From Nakaseomyces glabratus (lineage: Eukaryota > Ascomycota > Saccharomycetes > Saccharomycetales > Saccharomycetaceae): DNA of 64,000 nt. The DNA lies in the NCBI RefSeq assembly GCF_010111755.1, contig NC_088958.1, positions 806,001 through 870,000 of the forward strand, given 5' to 3'. A model generated the notes under the pieces. It was given only the letters and a program-made list of their open reading frames with translations. It had not been told where the DNA came from and made no database searches. This document shows, in pieces, positions 57,116 to 64,000 of the stretch (positions within the stretch are counted from its first letter, which is position 1; each line of letters opens with the position of its first letter). Made by a program: the position numbers and the translations under genes.

Positions 57116-58660
57116 TCAATTTTTTTGCTCCAACTCATTTTTTTCATCTATGAGATCCTTTTCATCCACTTCTTCAACATACTCTATATCAATCTTAATT
57201 AGGGAAGGCAACTCTTCCGATAATATTTTTCTAAGGTGAGCAGAAATAAGCTCAAATTCGCCCAAGTCAAGTACATTATTCCAACGTTGGAGAGGTACTG
57301 TTAGAGTTAAATGTGCCCTCAAATTTGGACCAGATGGTAAAACAGTTAGTTCCTTTATCTTATATGGTATCTTAGAGTTGTTATTGGTTACAAGCTTTGC
57401 AAGAGTTTCATCAATAATAGTCTCAACTTCGATATATCTTGGATCACTCGAGGGTACCGCTTCGTCAACAAGTTCACGGAGGGACATAGTCATACCATGT
57501 ACACCAGCTTTCAAAATTAGAATAGAAACAATTAGCCCACCAATTGTATCTAGCGATTGAATACTGAATAAATGACCAGCTGTAATAGTTATAAGAGCCA
57601 CAAATGACGTGAGAGAATCAACACGATGGTGCCAGGCATTCGCCATTAGTACATTTGAATTTGTCTCAATAGCTACTTTTCTTGTTGCTCTGAAGACCCA
57701 TTCTTTGGCTGCAATAGATGCCGCAGCAATCCATGCCGCATTTATATCTGTCACTTCTTTTGTAATTTCTTCTACAGTATGATGATGGTGGTGAGATGCG
57801 TTAGCTAGCCCGATCTGGTGCAGTGATTCAATGATTGCATGGGGAACATAGGGGCCAACGAGAGCACAGATTGAAGTCCATCCAATAGATAGACCTGCCA
57901 TGGCCAATATAGTAGAAACTGCTAATGAACCAACGGTTTCCACTTTACCATATCCGTAGGGATATTTTTGGGATGGCTTGTTGGAGGCTAAATCAACAGA
58001 AAACAAAGTTAAAAAATCAGCTACCATATCACTTAATGCATGGATGGCATCTGCAAACAATGCTTGTGAATGAAAAACAATACCACCAATAAACTTACCA
58101 ATAGCTATAGCTACGTTTAATCCCAGTCCAATCCACGTGATTCTTACACCAGCATTCTTTCGAATCTCTTCCGCACTTAGCACTAGCAGTGGGTTACCAC
58201 CTGAATGTGAATGTGTGTGCCCATGGCCATGATGATGCATATGGCTATGTATATGAGTTGCTGGCGCCTTCGCCGCCTTCGGGGTTCCTAAATAGGTCGC
58301 TTTAGGAGAGTGTGTATGGGAATGTTTTAGTATTGATCTTATGCTATAGGTGTCATTTTGCTCCGTTTCTGATTGCTTCATATGGACATGTCTGTGGTCA
58401 GAATCTTCAGAATCATGTACTGAGTTATGTGTATGGATGTGGCCATGATCGTGATTATGATGATGGCCATGCCCATGCTCTTCTATTTTGTCCTCATCTG
58501 CTTTATTTGAAGCGTTTCTAATTGAACTTGTAGTGAAGTTATAACGCTGTAGTGCGTAGCCTAATTTTATCCTCGAGAATACAACTCTCTTATTTGATAT
58601 GATGATATGCGATGACTGTAATGCTCTATTACTAAGTGTGGGTATGGAAAGCCTTAACAT
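57116..58660 (-). CDS. MMT2: Mitochondrial cation diffusion facilitator Mmt2
   Basis: This 514-residue protein has a basic mitochondrial-type N-terminus, then long His/Asp-rich stretches (about 60-160, many HGH and HSH units). A CDF transporter domain follows with about six membrane segments (about 175-410). Metal-site HxxxD pairs are seen in DAIHALSDMVAD near 208 and AWHHRVDSL near 343. A cytoplasm/matrix-type C-terminal domain follows. Mmt1 and Mmt2 in S. cerevisiae move iron out of mitochondria. MMT2 is chosen from position (YPL224C). The histidine-rich segments are longer than I expect for the family and probably bind metal. Confidence 0.9.
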   Translation of the reverse strand: MLRLSIPTLSNRALQSSHIIISNKRVVFSRIKLGYALQRYNFTTSSIRNASNKADEDKIEEHGHGHHHNHDHGHIHTHNSVHDSEDSDHRHVHMKQSETEQNDTYSIRSILKHSHTHSPKATYLGTPKAAKAPATHIHSHMHHHGHGHTHSHSGGNPLLVLSAEEIRKNAGVRITWIGLGLNVAIAIGKFIGGIVFHSQALFADAIHALSDMVADFLTLFSVDLASNKPSQKYPYGYGKVETVGSLAVSTILAMAGLSIGWTSICALVGPYVPHAIIESLHQIGLANASHHHHHTVEEITKEVTDINAAWIAAASIAAKEWVFRATRKVAIETNSNVLMANAWHHRVDSLTSFVALITITAGHLFSIQSLDTIGGLIVSILILKAGVHGMTMSLRELVDEAVPSSDPRYIEVETIIDETLAKLVTNNNSKIPYKIKELTVLPSGPNLRAHLTLTVPLQRWNNVLDLGEFELISAHLRKILSEELPSLIKIDIEYVEEVDEKDLIDEKNELEQKN

Positions 58661-59166
58661 GTTTTCATAATCGATGTGATAGTATGTGTGTGCTCAGTAT
58701 GTATGGTCAGCAGCCAATAGTATAATTCGGCTTATCTCCTAAATAAATAGCTTGTTAACTCTCTTTTGCCATTCAACTATCTTAATAAAATGGCAATACT
58801 ATTGTTGTATCAGCTAGACAAAAATTTACAAGATAAATACCCACTAAAACGTTGAAGAGAAGACCCAACAGAATTTTTGTTACTCGTTTGATTTGTCAAC
58901 TGTGATGAAGTCCTCCATTGTTCGACCAATTGTTGGCACATTACAGCTTGGTTGGGAGTTGCTGGGTCAGATTGTCACTGATCAATCATCGAGAATCCGG
59001 AAATTTTTCAGAAATATTTTTTTTCAAATTTTAACATTTAGGTGACAAATTACATCTGCCAATATAGTGACCAGTACTCTTTAATATGAGCTGCGATGTA
59101 CATTGAATATATTGAGTAGTATAGCATTCTATTAAATTTACATAAAAAATTATACTTTTAGACAAC
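58661..59166. other. MMT2 upstream and 3' region of the repeat-protein gene
   Basis: This 506 bp AT-rich gap holds the promoter of MMT2 and the 3' end of the repeat gene. No gene or clear site was found. Confidence 0.5.
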
Positions 59167-61143
59167 TTAGTAACGATTATTAGAATCTTGATTAGAGCCA
59201 TAGTTATCATTGCCGTAGGAGTTCCTGTTTGATCCATATGAATTGTCTCCGTAAGAGTTGTCTCCGTAAGAGGACTTGTTCTTGTTTGAGGAACCGTAGG
59301 AGTCATCTCCGTAAGAGGACTTGTTCTTGTTAGATGAGCCATAGGAGTCGTCACCATAAGAGGACTTGTTCTTATTGGAAGATCCATAAGAGTCGTCTCC
59401 GTAAGAGTTCTTGTTCTTGTTAGATGACCCATAAGAGTCGTCACCATAAGAGTTCTTGTTAGATGAGCCATAGGAGTCGTCACCATAAGAGGACTTGTTC
59501 TTATTGGAAGATCCATAAGAGTCGTCTCCGTAAGAGTTCTTGTTCTTGTTAGATGACCCATAAGAGTCGTCACCATAAGAGTTCTTGTTAGATGAGCCAT
59601 AGGAGTCGTCACCATAAGAGGACTTGTTCTTATTGGAAGATCCATAAGAGTCGTCTCCGTAAGAGTTCTTGTTAGATGAGCCATAGGAGTCGTCACCATA
59701 AGAGTTCTTGTTAGATGAGCCATAGGAGTCGTCACCATAAGAGGAGTTGTTCTTGTTAGATGAGCCATAAGAGTCGTCTCCGTAAGAGGACCTGTTCTTA
59801 TTGGAAGATCCATAAGAGTCGTCTCCGTAAGAGGACTTGTTCTTGTTGGAAGATTCATAGGAGTCGTCACCATAAGAGGACTTGTTCTTATTGGAAGATC
59901 CATAAGAGTCGTCACCATAAGAGTTCTTGTTAGATGAGCCATAGGAGTCGTCACCATAAGAGGACTTGTTCTTATTGGAAGATCCATAAGAGTCGTCACC
60001 ATAAGAGTTCTTGTTAGATGAGCCATAAGTGTCGTCACCATAAGAGTTCTTATTGGAGGATCCGTAAGAATCATCTCCGTAAGAGGACTTGTTCTTGTTA
60101 GATGATCCATAAGAGTCGTCTCCGTAAGAGGACTTGTTCTTGTTGGAAGATTCATAGGAGTCGTCACCATAAGAGGACTTGTTCTTGTTAGATGAGCCAT
60201 AAGAGTCGTCTCCGTAAGAGGACCTGTTCTTATTGGAAGATCCATAAGAGTCGTCACCATAAGAGTTCTTGTTAGATGAGCCATAAGAGTCGTCACCATA
60301 AGAGTTCTTGTTAGATGAGCCATAGGAGTCGTCACCATAAGAGGACTTGTTCTTATTGGAAGATCCATAAGAGTCGTCACCATAAGAGTTCTTGTTAGAT
60401 GAGCCATAGGAGTCGTCACCATAAGAGTTCTTATTGGAGGATCCGTAAGAATCATCTCCGTAAGAGGACTTGTTCTTGTTAGATGAGCCATAGGAGTCGT
60501 CTCCGTAAGAGGACTTGTTCTTATTGGAAGATCCATAAGAGTCGTCTCCGTAAGAGTTCTTGTTCTTGTTTGAGGAACCGTAGGAGTCATCTCCGTAAGA
60601 GTTCTTGTTAGATGATCCATAAGAATCATCTCCGTAAGAGGACTTGTTCTTGTTTGAGGAACCGTAGGAGTCATCTCCGTAAGAGGACTTGTTCTTGTTA
60701 GATGAGCCATAAGAGTCGTCACCATAAGAGTTCTTATTGGAAGATCCGTAAGAATCATCTCCGTAAGAGGACTTGTTCTTGTTTGAGGAACCGTAGGAGT
60801 CGTCTCCGTAAGAGTTCTTATTGGAAGATCCATAAGAGTCGTCTCCATAAGAGGACTGGTTCTTGTTTGAGGAACCGTAGGAGTCGTCTCCATAGTTATC
60901 ATTGCTGTAAGAGGTGTTATTCTTCTTGTCGCTGTCGTCTATCGAGGTTTTTGAGAATTGATTTCTAACCGTATTCTCTAGTTTATCGAAATTGTCTTCA
61001 CCAATTTTACTTTTGAATTGGTTTACACGTTCCTCTCCTAAGTAGCCTTCAGCCTTTTTGATATAGTCATTGTCATTATTATTGGCATCATCTCCACCCT
61101 TATTGTCATCAAACGCCTTCTTAACTTTATCGAACAAACCCAT
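59167..61143 (-). CDS. Hydrophilin-like tandem-repeat protein at the GRE1 position
   Basis: This 658-residue protein has a short unique head (residues 1-80, MGLFDKVKKAFDDNKGG then charged helix-like sequence). About 38 tandem copies of SYGDDSYGSSNKN follow, either 13 residues or 15 with an added Lys-Ser, Lys-Asn or Arg-Ser. A short Asn/Tyr-rich tail ends it. There is no signal peptide or membrane segment; it is extremely hydrophilic, Gly/Ser/Asn/Asp-rich and surely disordered. Its place beside MMT2 is that of GRE1 (YPL223C), a desiccation and osmotic-stress hydrophilin, but GRE1 is about a quarter of the length and the sequences are not clearly alike. A stress-protective role is inferred. Confidence 0.75.
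   Translation of the reverse strand: MGLFDKVKKAFDDNKGGDDANNNDNDYIKKAEGYLGEERVNQFKSKIGEDNFDKLENTVRNQFSKTSIDDSDKKNNTSYSNDNYGDDSYGSSNKNQSSYGDDSYGSSNKNSYGDDSYGSSNKNKSSYGDDSYGSSNKNSYGDDSYGSSNKNKSSYGDDSYGSSNKNKSSYGDDSYGSSNKNSYGDDSYGSSNKNKNSYGDDSYGSSNKNKSSYGDDSYGSSNKNKSSYGDDSYGSSNKNSYGDDSYGSSNKNSYGDDSYGSSNKNKSSYGDDSYGSSNKNSYGDDSYGSSNKNSYGDDSYGSSNKNRSSYGDDSYGSSNKNKSSYGDDSYESSNKNKSSYGDDSYGSSNKNKSSYGDDSYGSSNKNSYGDDTYGSSNKNSYGDDSYGSSNKNKSSYGDDSYGSSNKNSYGDDSYGSSNKNKSSYGDDSYESSNKNKSSYGDDSYGSSNKNRSSYGDDSYGSSNKNNSSYGDDSYGSSNKNSYGDDSYGSSNKNSYGDDSYGSSNKNKSSYGDDSYGSSNKNSYGDDSYGSSNKNKNSYGDDSYGSSNKNKSSYGDDSYGSSNKNSYGDDSYGSSNKNKNSYGDDSYGSSNKNKSSYGDDSYGSSNKNKSSYGDDSYGSSNKNKSSYGDNSYGDNSYGSNRNSYGNDNYGSNQDSNNRY
59266..60900 (-). 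repeat. Coding minisatellite of 39/45-bp units
   Basis: About 38 units (hand count) of 39 or 45 bp encode the SYGDDSYGSSNKN repeat. Variant codons mark subtypes (for example TCGTCACCATAAGAG against TCGTCTCCGTAAGAG on the plus strand). A 129-bp block of three units is repeated exactly at 59341-59469 and 59470-59598, with a partial third copy from 59599. All unit lengths are multiples of three, keeping the frame. Confidence 0.95.
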
Positions 61144-62541
61144 GTTTCTTTCTTAAATTAGATAAATAGAGGATTTTGAATTATAAATTCACTTCACTTT
61201 CTATTACGGAGAGCTTTTCTTGTAGATGAAGCAAGCATCAATTATAGACTTCATTCTTTTTATATAACAAGAAACTCAAACGGAATGGATTTATGAATTT
61301 TAGATACCCAATTAGTTAATATCCAAGTCCCCCCGTATTGGCATTCTAAAGTCCACCTTATTGTCTGAGGATCAGGACCTCTTGCACCATAAAAATACCA
61401 ACGGATATAACTACTTTTCCCTTAATAAACGTGTTTATAGCTTGGAGTCGGGTGAGCCCAAGTAGTTATTTCAGTAAATTCCATGTCGGTGTCAATAGCA
61501 TGTAGTGATCATCTTATAGTTGTGATACCGATACGAGCAGAATTGTTGTGGAATTTTACTTTCATCTCTCCAGCCTAACCAATTTGCATTATCAAGGCTA
61601 ATGAAATGAGTACTGGCAAGGTATTCGCAAGTCGATTGTGCGCAGCAGAACGTCATCGTAAAGTCATTCTTAGGACAATTGTAAGGGGGTGCTGCCTTTA
61701 CCAGTAGTACACACTGATCATTCAATGATATAATTTTAGAATACTGTAGTCCACAATGGATGCATCCTTGATATTTCCGTGCAAAACTGATGTTCCCCTA
61801 AATATGGCTTGCCCGTTTAGTTTACATGAAGGAGCTTTAGCTGGAACTCCTCTTAACAGGAAAAAAGGTTGAGCTATTTTTGCAAAATGCCTGCTAACTG
61901 AATGGGCTACAGGAGAGCATTGCGACTACACACTGTTCCTGTCTGGTAAGAAAAAGTGACGAATAATGCACCAAACAGACACCACATTTTTAATTACAAA
62001 AGTGGCTCATCTAATACAAGTATAACTGGGAAATAACAACACCCGCCACCATTTTCAATATCCCACTGTGTGGCCTCAGGTAAGATAATTATAGACTTGA
62101 GAATATCTCTATATTTAACACATCCTTTGTGATATTTATAATGGGGAGTATATAATCTTGGCTATTTCGCTATATTTGTTTAGTGTCAATTATTGTCAAA
62201 CATATCCAGCTAAGAAATGTACGCAGAAGGCGTTCAGGGAAAGGACCCTCGAAAAAGTGGATCTCGGCCAGATCTGATCCAACCTAGATCCGTAAAAAAA
62301 AAGAAAGAAAATTTGTGAAGAATGAGTAACAATGGGCGCAGAGAGCGCATATCTCTTGTGAAGAATGAAAACGCATGAATAGAAAGTTCTACATAGGAGA
62401 GAGAGCTATTATACTACCCGTTTAATTATCATTTTTTTTTATTGTTACATTTTATATTATAGAAGATAGACGCTTATTGCTTATTGTGAATTCTATAAAA
62501 AAGCTCCATTAGAATATTAACTTGTTATCTGTGGATGTACC
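61144..62541. other. 1.4 kb region upstream of the repeat-protein gene
   Basis: Holds the promoter of the repeat gene and the 3' end of the Gcr1_C factor gene. AGGGG at 61684-61688 and CCCCT at 61795-61799 are STRE cores (Msn2/4 sites). A possible decayed coding remnant at 61492-61990 (minus) is listed separately. A/T runs at 62294-62303 and 62432-62439. Confidence 0.5.
61492..61990 (-). pseudogene. Possible multiply frameshifted coding remnant, family unknown
   Basis: On the minus strand three protein-like readings follow each other in different frames. One at about 61900-61980 includes LTRQEQCVVAMLSCSP. One at about 61720-61920 includes KLNGQAIFRGTSVLHGNIKD. One at 61492-61797 includes NCPKNDFTMTFCCAQSTCEY and FISLDNANWLGW. 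None has a usable start and they overlap, as expected of a gene decayed by frameshifts. Each stretch alone (65-100 codons) could be open by chance, and no family was recognised. Confidence 0.3.
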
Positions 62542-64000
62542 TCATATTCCTATCAGGCTCTGTTGCAGCCAACCGATCGTTCTTCTCTTGATCTCACCAT
62601 TCTCATCCCTATACAGTCTCTGCTTCTCTAACATGTCGATCATCTCGTCAGCAGTTTTGCCCTTATCGATACCGTTGAGAATGAATTTGTACAGACGTTT
62701 TCTTCTTGAAAATGTCTTTTTGTTTCTCTTTATACGCCATTTATTACCATACTTCTCTTCCAACCCTCTAATGGAAGGGTTACCATCTATACCATTAACG
62801 TATTCTTCCCAGATGGTCTTTACACTGGATGGTGCCTTCAGCAACATATAATTTAGATCACTATTTTGGGCATCCTTCTCCTTGTCATCCTTCTTTCTTG
62901 GTTCTATAACATTGTTACGGTACTTGTTGATCTTTCTCAATTTTTTCCGTTTCCTCTCACTTGCTGGTTCCTTTGGCTTCCTGCTATAAGGCTGTCTATC
63001 CTCTTCGTTTACCATATCATCCTCTTCATCGTATTCTTCCACTTCATCCTCAGATTCTTCATCAGTCTCATGCGAGTTATCACTGTCATTAGACTCATCA
63101 TCTTCAAGATATTCACTCTTGGTATTATTGACAGGGTGACCTGTACTGGCGTAGACATTAACTGTAGGTTTTCTATCATCATTGATCGAGTGTGAGTCAG
63201 TAAGTGTCGTGTTATACTTGAGATTACCAACTTTGTTCTTATGCTTATTCAACTCTGATTCTTCCTCTTCATCGTCTTCTTGGTACCCGTCTTCATCAAT
63301 GTTATTAATCTTTTGAGGTTGCCCTTGAGACGCACCGCCCAAGATATCCTGCGAAGCCTGATTCCTTATGTGAAGACGATTGTCAGGGTATGTAATTGAA
63401 CCATTATCTAACTGGGGAGCCGAGTGCGACATGACTATGCCATCTCTTTTCTCCACGGGCGACGATGACCCCAACCTCGACAATGTAACGCTATTCGTGT
63501 TGTCCAAGAATTGTGGAAAATTCAAGTTATAATTATTCAATGATCCATGATTTAGACTATGCTGATTTGTAGCGGTCAGATAGGGTGTCTTGAGGGCCTG
63601 TACTGTGTTCACAGGTGACAGTGTTCTGCCATCCGACGCAGTAGTGTTGCTTTGCAATCCATTCAACGATTGTAGTTCGGAGTAAGAGTTCGATGAGCTT
63701 ATGACATTAGAAGGTGTCATCGCATGGTTATTAGGAGTCGCCGAGTTCAAAGAGGTGTCGTAGCCAGGCTGACCCACCTGACCCGTGATATCGAAGGTGA
63801 CATTCAAGTTATTGGACCTACTGCCGCTGTTGCCGTGGTGATGGCCCAGCCTCCTCTTCTTTATACCGTTCGGGTTCAGCGTGAACGTCTTCTTCCTGTT
63901 CAGCGACTTCAATTGTCCACGGGCTTTGCTGGTCTCTATCTGGTTGTAGTATATGGGCCCCATCATGTTTGGGGAGTCGTTGGGCGTTGGGTGCACGAAC
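62542..64000 (-). CDS. Gcr1_C-domain transcription factor (HOT1/MSN1/GCR1 superfamily), 5' partial
   Basis: The frame is open from the window edge to the stop at 62542, about 485 codons; there is no ATG in the first ten codons seen, so the gene probably starts beyond the window. The last about 90 residues form a Gcr1_C-type DNA-binding domain ([20 protein letters not shown], then [10 protein letters not shown] and [11 protein letters not shown]). Upstream is Asn/Ser-rich disordered sequence with a strongly acidic segment ([10 protein letters not shown]...[15 protein letters not shown]) next to a basic patch [13 protein letters not shown]. Relatives act in osmotic stress (Hot1), nutrient response (Msn1) or glycolytic gene activation (Gcr1). 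Which member this is cannot be settled here. Confidence 0.8.
   Translation of the reverse strand, partial: FVHPTPNDSPNMMGPIYYNQIETSKARGQLKSLNRKKTFTLNPNGIKKRRLGHHHGNSGSRSNNLNVTFDITGQVGQPGYDTSLNSATPNNHAMTPSNVISSSNSYSELQSLNGLQSNTTASDGRTLSPVNTVQALKTPYLTATNQHSLNHGSLNNYNLNFPQFLDNTNSVTLSRLGSSSPVEKRDGIVMSHSAPQLDNGSITYPDNRLHIRNQASQDILGGASQGQPQKINNIDEDGYQEDDEEEESELNKHKNKVGNLKYNTTLTDSHSINDDRKPTVNVYASTGHPVNNTKSEYLEDDESNDSDNSHETDEESEDEVEEYDEEDDMVNEEDRQPYSRKPKEPASERKRKKLRKINKYRNNVIEPRKKDDKEKDAQNSDLNYMLLKAPSSVKTIWEEYVNGIDGNPSIRGLEEKYGNKWRIKRNKKTFSRRKRLYKFILNGIDKGKTADEMIDMLEKQRLYRDENGEIKRRTIGWLQQSLIGI

Noticed and set aside
61966..62541. CRISPR arrays, IS elements, LTR retrotransposons or Ty-like ends anywhere in the window
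   Set aside because: No direct-repeat/spacer arrays, no LTR pairs with TG...CA ends and no transposase or reverse-transcriptase motifs were seen.

Overview
This is a stretch of nuclear chromosome from a post-whole-genome-duplication budding yeast (Saccharomycetaceae). The genes are dense and nearly intronless, and the tRNA-Leu(UAG) and protein alignments fit the standard code with CTG read as leucine. Gene order can be read as collinear blocks of the Saccharomyces cerevisiae genome. Three things together point to Candida glabrata (Nakaseomyces glabratus) or a close relative: the near-S. cerevisiae protein sequences, the missing PHO5/PHO3 genes between PBY1 and TIM12, and a long coding minisatellite. 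The species call is inference; no search was run.

Layout. (1) About 0.4-11.3 kb is a YOR block: a CIN5-like bZIP gene broken by one in-frame TAA, STI1, BUB3, HST3, a UspA-domain protein (YOR019W/JIP4 type) and HSP10. (2) About 12.3-23.2 kb is a YDR block: DET1, TPI1, VMS1, HEM12, a BAP3-type amino-acid permease and RPC11. (3) About 23.4-35 kb is a YBR block: VPS15, a YBR096W-like hot-dog protein, RXT2, PBY1, TIM12 and an NHP6 HMG protein. (4) About 35-55.6 kb is a YPR block: MAK3, ATG11, TAH18, MSF1, MCM16, an intron-containing tRNA-Leu, THP3, an extra Bem1-like scaffold gene with no counterpart at this place in S. cerevisiae, intron-containing RPL43 and PUF2. (5) About 56-61 kb is a YPL block: the YPL225W eEF1A-chaperone homologue, MMT2 and, at the GRE1 position, a hydrophilin-like protein made mostly of about 38 tandem 13/15-residue repeats. 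(6) The right edge carries a partial Gcr1_C-domain transcription factor (HOT1/MSN1/GCR1 superfamily).

Regulation visible in the DNA. Perfect three-unit heat-shock elements lie upstream of HSP10 and STI1, two chaperone genes of the same block. PAC motifs (GCGATGAG core), some with RRPE-like partners, lie 70-210 bp upstream of several genes tied to translation or RNA: VMS1, RPC11, the YPL225W homologue, the UspA-domain gene, and in weaker form TAH18, THP3 and TIM12. This suggests shared ribosome-biogenesis type control.

Several start codons were set by hand to the ATG that matches family length, because the open frame runs further upstream without an ATG. The most unusual items are the single-stop CIN5 gene, the Bem1-like paralogue lacking the first SH3 domain, the 129-bp higher-order repeat in the GRE1-position gene, the odd intron of RPL43, and possible decayed gene remnants in two large gaps.
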